A stretch of DNA of 5,354 nucleotides from Desulfoprunum sp. (GTDB lineage Bacteria > Desulfobacterota > Desulfobulbia > Desulfobulbales > Desulfocapsaceae). The translations under genes were made by a program, and so were the position numbers. The stretch spans positions 1-5,354 of the forward strand of contig JAUYSF010000247.1 in assembly GCA_030696435.1 (NCBI GenBank), given 5' to 3'. How positions within the stretch are numbered: the first letter of the stretch is position 1; every line of letters starts with the position of its first letter. The notes beneath the pieces are model-generated. The model was given only the letters and a program-made list of their open reading frames with translations. It searched no databases and was not told the origin of the DNA. Shown piece after piece: positions 1-4,584 of this stretch.

Positions 1-54
1 CAGTTCTTGGTACAGGTCCTCGGCCATACTGCCTTGCTCAAATGCCAATTTCAT
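1..54 (-). CDS. kamC: Probable KamC, MutS-like ATPase of the lysine 5,6-aminomutase reactivation pair (N-terminal 18 codons only)
   Basis: An open frame starts with ATG at 52-54 and runs off the left edge; the 18 visible residues begin MKLAFEQGSM. A Shine-Dalgarno AGGA (64-67, minus strand) lies 9 nt upstream and supports this start; an internal ATG at 25-27 is a weaker alternative. The frame overlaps the 3' end of kamB by 17 nt, so the two are probably translationally coupled. The product is not recognisable from 18 residues. The name rests on gene order: in lysine fermenters a MutS-related ATPase gene (kamC) commonly follows kamB and precedes kamDE. That is knowledge of the pathway cluster, not something visible here. 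Confidence 0.5.
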   Translation of the reverse strand, partial: MKLAFEQGSMAEDLYQEL

Positions 55-1021
55 GATGATCCGTCCTGAACAGGTTGATGGCCCGGGTATGGCCAGGCAG
101 CAGGTCGGGGGCGAAATCCGTTTCCTGTTTGAGATACAGGGCCTGGATTCTGACCGGATTGAGCAGAAAGAGTCCGGGCCTGAAGAGGATGGTTTTGCCC
201 GGTCCGGTTGAGATATTCAGGTACTGGCTGAAGTTGTCGAGGACCACATCGAGGTTTTGGTAACAGGCCAGGGCCTCATGGAGCGAGGAGGTGAAGGCCC
301 CGTCCAGATAGAGGATGCCGTGCTGATCATTAGCGGCCTCACAGGCCTGCAGCAGATCCTTGTCGCTGTAGGGCATGACCTCGCCCCGGTAGCGGAGGTT
401 TCCTTGTGCGTCCATGAGCAGGGATTTGGTTGCCTCGTTTTTGTACTGGCGGATCAAGCGGGCCGTTGCCTCGGGGCAGGAGACGATGGACAGCGCAGAG
501 AGAAAATTCCTGGTCTTTTGCTGTTGCGCTGCACGTGAGCTGAACAGCACGGCAAAAAAGAAACCGTCGCTGATCTCCGGCCTTGCCAGAAACTGTCGGT
601 CGATGGAGCCATCAATCAAGAGGATCGTCTCGGCCGGCAACCGCTGTTGCAGGTCTTCCTTGAGCCGCAGGATCTCCTGGCCGCTGTTGGGGCCTTCGAG
701 CACCACGGCAAAGCCGGTCAGGCACCTACCGAGGATATAGTCACGGCTAAAGTGAGGTTCCCGGAAGGTGGCAAGGATCTCGTATTTGCCGGTGTGGCGG
801 TGGAGCTGCTCGCCGCTGCTAATAAAAAAGGTATCCCTGGATAGCCGGATCGTCGGTTTGCTGCCGCCTTCATAGCTATCCGCCTCTTCGCCGTTGATGC
901 CGATACTGGTGATGCACAGCGGTCTGCGAGCGGGATCGTTGTGCATCTGCTGGTACACCGCCTTGAATGCCGTGGTCTTGCCGGCATTTTTGTCGGAGCC
1001 TATGAAACTGTATGTTTTCAT
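38..1021 (-). CDS. kamB: KamB-like P-loop protein, probable lysine 5,6-aminomutase reactivase subunit
   Basis: The product is 327 aa from the ATG at 1021. The frame stays open to a TTG at 1033 that would add four residues (MALL), but neither start has a good Shine-Dalgarno; ATG is preferred. A Walker A-like loop, GSDKNAGKTT, occupies residues 8-17 (K15, T16), with glycine one position earlier than in canonical GxxxxGK[ST]. A conserved-looking TSIGINGEE stretch follows at about 38-46, and a hydrophobic strand ending in D137 (ILLIDGS) is a plausible Walker B. No signal peptide or membrane segment is seen, so it should be cytosolic. The gene lies 35 nt after kamA and overlaps the next gene by 17 nt. 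In lysine-fermenting bacteria the gene at this place is called kamB and is associated with reactivation of the B12-dependent lysine 5,6-aminomutase, presumably with KamC. The function is inferred from context and the P-loop. A generic P-loop NTPase is the alternative. Confidence 0.7.
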   Translation of the reverse strand: MKTYSFIGSDKNAGKTTAFKAVYQQMHNDPARRPLCITSIGINGEEADSYEGGSKPTIRLSRDTFFISSGEQLHRHTGKYEILATFREPHFSRDYILGRCLTGFAVVLEGPNSGQEILRLKEDLQQRLPAETILLIDGSIDRQFLARPEISDGFFFAVLFSSRAAQQQKTRNFLSALSIVSCPEATARLIRQYKNEATKSLLMDAQGNLRYRGEVMPYSDKDLLQACEAANDQHGILYLDGAFTSSLHEALACYQNLDVVLDNFSQYLNISTGPGKTILFRPGLFLLNPVRIQALYLKQETDFAPDLLPGHTRAINLFRTDHHEIGI

Positions 1022-1056
1022 AAGTAGCGCCAATCAGCAGAGGTTGTCAGCCAGGG

Positions 1057-2322
1057 TCAACGTTTGCGGCGGATCAGGTTCGCCGGTTCCAGACAGATCT
1101 TTTCACCGGCAAGGAGCTTGGCGACACCATCCAATGGCCGGTAATCCTTGCCGTCTTCATTGCAGATATTGCAGCGGCCGCAGTTCGAGAAGACCTTGTC
1201 CGGCTGGGTGTAGGTGGTGATCACACCTTCGTAGTTACGCAGGGCGAAGCGGCGGTCCGACTGCGACAGCAGGTAATTCGGCATCAGCGGGATCTTGCCG
1301 CCACCGCCCGGGGCATCGACGACAAAGGTCGGTACGGCCATGCCGGTCGTGTGACCACGCAGATTTTCTATGATCTCAATACCTTTGGTGATAGAGGTGC
1401 GGAAATGCGAGATACCGGCGCTCAGATCGCACTGATAGATATAGTAGGGTTTGACCCGGATTTTCAGGAGGTCGTGCATCAATTTTTTCATGATCAGCGG
1501 GCAGTCGTTGATGTCTCTCAAGAGCACGGTCTGATTGCCCAACTGGATACCGGCATCGGCCAGCCGGGCGCAGGCATCCTTGGCATCCTCGGTGATTTCA
1601 TCGGGATGATTGAAATGGGTATTGACGTAGAGGGGGTGGTATTTCCTGAGCATGGTCACCAGGGACTCGGTGATGCGCATGGGCAGAACCACCGGCGTTC
1701 GGGTGCCGATGCGGATGATCTCGACATGGTCGATGGCCCTGATCTGCTCGATGATGTATTCGAGTCGGTCGTCGGGCAGGGTCAGCGGATCGCCGCCCGA
1801 GAGCAGGACATCGCGGACCACCGGATTGTTACGGATATAGTCGATACAGCGGTCGATCTGGGCCTTGGTCAGGTGGGTGTCACGGCTGCCGACCACTCTT
1901 CTTCTCGTGCAGTGTCGGCAGTACATCGAGCAGACATGGGTCACCATGAGCAAGACCCGGTCCGGATAGCGGTGGGTCAGGCCCGGCACCGGCGAATCGA
2001 CGTCTTCGTGCAGGGGATCGTCATGGTCGTCGATCACTCTTTCCAGCTCATTGATTGTCGGCACGGCCTGGAGACGAACCACGTCGCGGTGGTACTCCGA
2101 CTCCATCAAGGTGGCGTAGTAAGGGGTGATCGCCATGCGGAAACGCAGCAGGCATTTTTCCAGATCCGCTTCCAGAAGCGCATCGACCGGGATGATCTTT
2201 TTCAGGGTCGGGATATCCCGCACCACATGCTTCAACTGCCAGGTCCAGTCGTTCCAATCCTCCTCGGCAACATCTTTGTAGAGCTCCAACTCCCGGTAAT
2301 TCACTTTTTTAAATGGTTTCAT
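1057..2322 (-). CDS. kamA: L-lysine 2,3-aminomutase (radical SAM, PLP-dependent)
   Basis: This cytosolic enzyme converts L-lysine to L-beta-lysine, the first step of lysine fermentation. The product is 421 aa, close to the roughly 416 aa Clostridium subterminale enzyme. The radical SAM motif CxxxCxxC is C131, C135, C138 (CSMYCRHC). A SGGDP stretch at 175-179 is the SAM-contact region. The PLP-binding lysine is K343 in PGGGGKIPL. D299 and D336 fall where Clostridium D293 and D330 grip the substrate side-chain amine, arguing for lysine rather than glutamate 2,3-aminomutase. Structural zinc ligands are probably C274 plus a C-terminal cluster C381, C384, C387; the CxxCxxC spacing differs from the CxCxxC I recall for the clostridial protein. 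The ATG at 2322 follows an AGGTG Shine-Dalgarno (2331-2335) 8 nt upstream. kdd lies upstream and kamB downstream in the same operon. EF-P lysylating EpmB is a related family, but this protein is longer and sits among lysine catabolic genes. Confidence 0.96.
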   Translation of the reverse strand: MKPFKKVNYRELELYKDVAEEDWNDWTWQLKHVVRDIPTLKKIIPVDALLEADLEKCLLRFRMAITPYYATLMESEYHRDVVRLQAVPTINELERVIDDHDDPLHEDVDSPVPGLTHRYPDRVLLMVTHVCSMYCRHCTRRRVVGSRDTHLTKAQIDRCIDYIRNNPVVRDVLLSGGDPLTLPDDRLEYIIEQIRAIDHVEIIRIGTRTPVVLPMRITESLVTMLRKYHPLYVNTHFNHPDEITEDAKDACARLADAGIQLGNQTVLLRDINDCPLIMKKLMHDLLKIRVKPYYIYQCDLSAGISHFRTSITKGIEIIENLRGHTTGMAVPTFVVDAPGGGGKIPLMPNYLLSQSDRRFALRNYEGVITTYTQPDKVFSNCGRCNICNEDGKDYRPLDGVAKLLAGEKICLEPANLIRRKR

Positions 2323-2354
2323 GGTCGTTTCACCTCTTTGTCTGTGTCCGTGCG

Positions 2355-2454
2355 CTAGGAGCCTGTCGGATTATGCCCTTTTTCCCCATCTCTGCGTTAT
2401 TTTCGAAAATGCCTTGATCTGAGAAAAAATTTCTATAATCCGACAGACTCCTAG
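2355..2454. repeat. 100-bp palindromic MITE-like element between kdd and kamA
   Basis: The outer 20 bp on each side (2355-2374 and 2435-2454) are inverted copies with one mismatch (C at 2362). The outermost four bases, CTAG, appear at both ends and are self-complementary, so they can be read as a 4-bp target duplication. The element proper would then be 2359-2450 with 16-bp terminal repeats starting GAGCCTGTCGG. A perfect 12-bp palindrome ATTTTCGAAAAT (2399-2410) sits exactly on the element's midpoint, so the whole unit is concentric. The inner flanks match only weakly when aligned. It has no coding capacity. A CTAG duplication would suit IS5-group elements, which duplicate YTAR, but no parent transposase is in view. 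In the transcript it would form a long hairpin between kdd and kamA. Confidence 0.8.
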
Positions 2455-2484
2455 GCCAGGCAACCGTCTCCGGTGAGTCGTCTC

Positions 2485-3540
2485 TCAAGTATAGAGGCGT
2501 TCGTACAGTTGGCGGATGGCCGGGGATTGTCGGAGTATGTTCAAGGCCAGTTCCGCATGTCCTTTGGTGTAGCCGTTGCCGATAAGCATGTCGATGTCTT
2601 TGCCGATGCCCTCGGCCCCCAGGGCGGCCTTGGTGAACGAGGTGGCCATGCTGAAGAAATAAACCAGGCCCTGGTCCCGGCACATCATGATTGAGGAAAG
2701 TTCGGTGTTGGGGATGTTGACACAGTTGATGACGATGTCGGCGAGCAGCCCACTCGTCAGAGCAGAGATGGTCTCATAGCACTGCAGAGCGTTCTGGGCA
2801 TCGAGCCTGATCACCTCGTGGCAGAGATCGAGGGCCTGCAGTTGCCGGGCAGCGGCCTCAGAATATTCAATCCCGATGATCTTGCCACTGTCTCCAACCC
2901 GTCTCCTCGCTTCCCAGGCGCAGAGAAGCCCCGATTTTCCGCCCGCGCCGATAATGACAACTGTATTGCCGGTCTTCACCAGTCTTGCGGCCTGGGCCGG
3001 GGCGCCACAGACATCGAGCACGGCCAGGGCCAGGGTCGCGGGCATATCGTCCGGCAGTCCGGCATAGAGCGAATTTGCAAAGAGCACGGCCTGGCCCTCG
3101 ATTTTGAGCTGGTCGGTCTCCTTGTTGAGCTGCAGGATGCGGTCGATGTGTAAGGGGGTCAGCGACAGGGAGACCAGGCTGACGATGGCATCGCCGGTCT
3201 TGAGAGGGCAGGATTTACGCAGCTTTTCACCGATTGAGGCGATGCGGCCGATGAGCATGCCGCCGGAACCGGTGACCGGGTTATGCATCTTGCCGCGGGT
3301 GCTCACGATCTCCTCGATCCGTCTGATTATCCTCCCGTCGTCATCCCCCTGTTCGGCTCTGATCTGGGTGAAGCTGGCCGAATCGATATTGAGGTAGTCG
3401 ACGTCGATGAGGATCTCGTTGTCCCAGATTCTGCTGAAGTCGTTATCGAGTTTATCGGCCGGCTGTGGCAGGACACCCTGCGGTGCGAGGACACGATGCG
3501 TGCCGAACGGATTGCCATCTTGCATGATTGTAACTGACAT
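2485..3540 (-). CDS. kdd: L-erythro-3,5-diaminohexanoate dehydrogenase
   Basis: The product is 351 aa and is predicted to oxidise (3S,5S)-3,5-diaminohexanoate with NAD(P)+ to 3-keto-5-aminohexanoate, releasing ammonia, after the two lysine aminomutase steps. The N-terminus GTHRVLAPQGVLPQPA (residues 13-28) and LDN at 31-33 are what I recognise as typical of Kdd. A Rossmann nucleotide-binding loop GAGGKSG lies at 198-204 after a beta strand (TVVIIGAG), with an acidic residue E225 where the next strand ends. A conserved-looking GNGYTKGHAELAL stretch is at 321-333. The N-terminal half resembles the GroES-like fold of zinc-independent medium-chain dehydrogenases. The ATG at 3540 lies 5 nt past the regulator's stop codon. 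The next gene, kamA, is 162 bp away across a MITE-like repeat. The adjacent kamA makes this call firm; Kdd and KamA belong to one pathway. Confidence 0.93.
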   Translation of the reverse strand: MSVTIMQDGNPFGTHRVLAPQGVLPQPADKLDNDFSRIWDNEILIDVDYLNIDSASFTQIRAEQGDDDGRIIRRIEEIVSTRGKMHNPVTGSGGMLIGRIASIGEKLRKSCPLKTGDAIVSLVSLSLTPLHIDRILQLNKETDQLKIEGQAVLFANSLYAGLPDDMPATLALAVLDVCGAPAQAARLVKTGNTVVIIGAGGKSGLLCAWEARRRVGDSGKIIGIEYSEAAARQLQALDLCHEVIRLDAQNALQCYETISALTSGLLADIVINCVNIPNTELSSIMMCRDQGLVYFFSMATSFTKAALGAEGIGKDIDMLIGNGYTKGHAELALNILRQSPAIRQLYERLYT

Positions 3541-3544
3541 GGCG

Positions 3545-3551
3545 CCTACCT
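3545..3551 (-). promoter_or_regulatory. kdd ribosome-binding site overlapping the tetR stop codon
   Basis: On the minus strand AGGTAGG sits 4 nt (7 nt from the first AGG) before the kdd ATG, and its AGGTAG is the last sense codon and stop of the regulator gene. Ribosomes ending the regulator therefore stop on the kdd start site, which suggests translational coupling. Confidence 0.6.
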
Positions 3552-4181
3552 GTTTAAATGTGCTTGCCGATCATCTGATTCGCCCGTTTGTCTCCCCTGT
3601 TTCCCTCGGCAGATCCCCCAGAAAAAGAGGTCGATGTACTGCTTGGCAATGTCGCTGATCGATTTTTCCCCAGCCGGTGTGTACCAGTAGGAAATCCCGG
3701 TGCACATCTGCAATAGGGCCTTGGAGGCCAGGTTGACATCGTCGATATGCATCTCTCCCCGGGCAAGGCCTTCTGCCATGATCTCCCGGAAGACCCTTTC
3801 GTATCGGTTTCTCAGGGCGACAATTTTTGTGTAATTCGCTGGTTCAAGACTGCGTAGTTCCGAGTCGGTGACATAGGTCTCGTCGGTATCGATGGTGTGG
3901 TATTCGATGTGGAATTGGATGGCTTTGCGCAGTCTATCCAGTGGTCGCTCAACACCTTCGATGGCCTGCCGCACATTGAGGATCAGCGTGGTCATGGTGC
4001 ATTCCATGATCATGTACAGGATTTCCTGTTTGGAGGAGAAGTGGTGGTAGATACTGCCGCCCTGGACCCCGGCTCTTTTGGCCAGATCCCGCAGGCTTGA
4101 GCCGTTGTAGCCCTTTTCTCGGAATATACGCGCCGCCTCTTTGAAAATAATGGTCTTTCGTGAAGAGGCTGAGGCTGACAT
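3546..4181 (-). CDS. TetR-family transcriptional regulator, probable repressor of the lysine operon
   Basis: The product is 211 aa, normal for TetR repressors. The DNA-binding domain is residues 9-55: a first helix (IIFKEAARIFREKGY), then helix-turn-helix SLRDLAKRAGVQGGSIYHHF at 29-48, a near-textbook TetR signature. The rest is a helical ligand and dimer domain, like those of regulators of acyl-CoA and fatty-acid or amino-acid catabolism. The tail from about 194 is polar and probably flexible. The ATG at 4181 has a strong Shine-Dalgarno AGGAG (4189-4193) 7 nt upstream. It is the first gene of the operon, 5 nt before kdd, and a palindromic operator candidate covers its promoter, so negative autoregulation together with kdd-kam is likely. 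The ligand cannot be read from sequence; a pathway intermediate or acyl-CoA is a guess. Confidence 0.93.
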   Translation of the reverse strand: MSASASSRKTIIFKEAARIFREKGYNGSSLRDLAKRAGVQGGSIYHHFSSKQEILYMIMECTMTTLILNVRQAIEGVERPLDRLRKAIQFHIEYHTIDTDETYVTDSELRSLEPANYTKIVALRNRYERVFREIMAEGLARGEMHIDDVNLASKALLQMCTGISYWYTPAGEKSISDIAKQYIDLFFWGICRGKQGRQTGESDDRQAHLNR

Positions 4182-4237
4182 GGATCGTCTCCTGAATCGT
4201 TGGGTCCCGCCGGGTGGGTTTCAGCTCGAATCATATA

Positions 4238-4257
4238 TACCTAACGCTTGTTAGATA
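4238..4257. promoter_or_regulatory. Probable TetR operator, palindrome CTAAC-N4-GTTAG
   Basis: Perfect 5-bp arms CTAAC (4241-4245) and GTTAG (4250-4254) flank GCTT; after one mismatched base on each side the symmetry continues with TA pairs, giving a 20-bp dyad. Its size suits TetR dimers. It touches the -10 box and covers the predicted transcription start (about 4248) of the regulator-kdd-kam operon, so binding should block transcription. The match of this site to this regulator is inferred from position. Confidence 0.72.
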
Positions 4258-4284
4258 ATATGTCCTTTGACTGATGTTTGTCAA
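4255..4284 (-). promoter_or_regulatory. sigma70-type promoter of the tetR-kdd-kamA-kamB operon
   Basis: On the minus strand a perfect -35 TTGACA (4279-4284) and a 5/6 -10 TATTAT (4255-4260) are 18 bp apart. Transcription would start near 4248, leaving a leader of about 66 nt before the tetR ATG. The box quality suggests strong expression when the overlapping operator is free. Confidence 0.75.
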
Positions 4285-4325
4285 TATATGAAAAAAATGA
4301 AAAAACTAACGGGAAAGAACCCAGC

Positions 4326-4339
4326 TTGACCATTGTCAA
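4326..4339. repeat. Second dyad TTGAC-N4-GTCAA in the divergent region
   Basis: Perfect 5-bp arms surround CATT. The 5-4-5 geometry equals that of the operator at 4241-4254, with 8 of 14 bases identical. It could be a degenerate second regulator site or a site for another protein; it also overlaps a possible plus-strand -35 TTGACC (4326-4331). A lone CTAACG half-site precedes it at 4306-4311. Confidence 0.35.
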
Positions 4340-4391
4340 AGAGGGTGATAAAGCTGCGTCAAAATATAGTATATTCCTATTCAATATATAG

Positions 4392-4420
4392 TTGATACCG
4401 ATTCATCAACGGTGTATCCT
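4392..4420 (+). promoter_or_regulatory. Weak candidate promoter for the Hdr-like gene
   Basis: TTGATA (4392-4397, 5/6) and TATCCT (4415-4420, 4/6) are 17 bp apart. The -35 lies in a small dyad, GTTGAT-N8-ATCAAC (4391-4410). A rival pair is TTGACC (4326-4331) with TAAAGC (4349-4354), also 17 bp apart and preceded by TG. I cannot choose between them; either would give a leader of more than 150 nt. Confidence 0.25.
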
Positions 4421-4451
4421 GCCACTGAATGAGATTCTTTTCCAAGAGAGC

Positions 4452-4499
4452 CGGCAGAGTTAGCATCGATATTTACACTGGGATTCGATGCCTCTGTTG
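4452..4499 (+). other. Bulged stem-loop in the leader of the Hdr-like gene
   Basis: GCATCGA (4463-4469) pairs perfectly with TCGATGC (4485-4491) around a 15-nt loop. After a 3-nt bulge (TTA, 4460-4462), CAGAG (4455-4459) pairs with CTCTG (4492-4496), and one C-G plus two G-U pairs extend the stem in RNA. No T-run follows at once, so it is not a clear terminator. It may be a regulatory or stabilising leader structure. Confidence 0.45.
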
Positions 4500-4571
4500 C
4501 TCAATATTTTAGTAATCACAGATCATTTGGCCCGGCCGCCTGTTTTCAAGTGTACGTTTTCATTCTTTTTA

Positions 4572-4576
4572 AAGGA
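4572..4576 (+). promoter_or_regulatory. Ribosome-binding site fixing the start of the Hdr-like gene
   Basis: AAGGA lies 8 nt before ATG 4585, an ideal spacing, and so selects this ATG as the start. The next in-frame ATG (4732) falls after the first cysteine motif and would remove it. Confidence 0.7.
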
Positions 4577-4584
4577 TAAATAAC

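Larger units (their letters stand above)
4182..4584. other. 403-bp divergent intergenic control region
   Basis: This gap is AT-rich compared with the genes and holds no convincing ORF. Moving rightward it contains the tetR leader, the operator and minus-strand promoter, a second dyad (4326-4339), weak plus-strand promoter candidates, a bulged hairpin (4452-4499) and the Shine-Dalgarno of the plus-strand gene. TCAATAT recurs at 4281, 4381 and 4501; I assign it no function. Confidence 0.8.

Noticed and set aside
1351..2358. Long 335-codon open frame on the plus strand
   Set aside because: It lies opposite kamA, whose catalytic motifs are all intact. The product is rich in D, H, V and G with no recognisable domain, as expected for an antisense shadow of a GC-rich gene.
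2355..2454. The palindrome between kdd and kamA as a rho-independent terminator
   Set aside because: The arms are about 60 nt apart with no T-run after the distal arm on the minus strand, and kamA follows without a clear new promoter. An insertion element explains the borders better.
2330..2683. Minus-strand 117-codon open frame across the kdd end and the repeat
   Set aside because: It overlaps kdd in another frame and continues through the palindromic element, and the product has no recognisable feature.
4281..4507. TCAATAT repeated three times (4281, 4381, 4501), two copies exactly 100 bp apart
   Set aside because: A 7-bp AT-rich word can recur by chance in an AT-rich gap; spacing is unequal and flanks differ.
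4528..4550. TTGGC-containing stretch as a sigma54 promoter
   Set aside because: The -24 GG is present but the GC expected 10 bases later is not.
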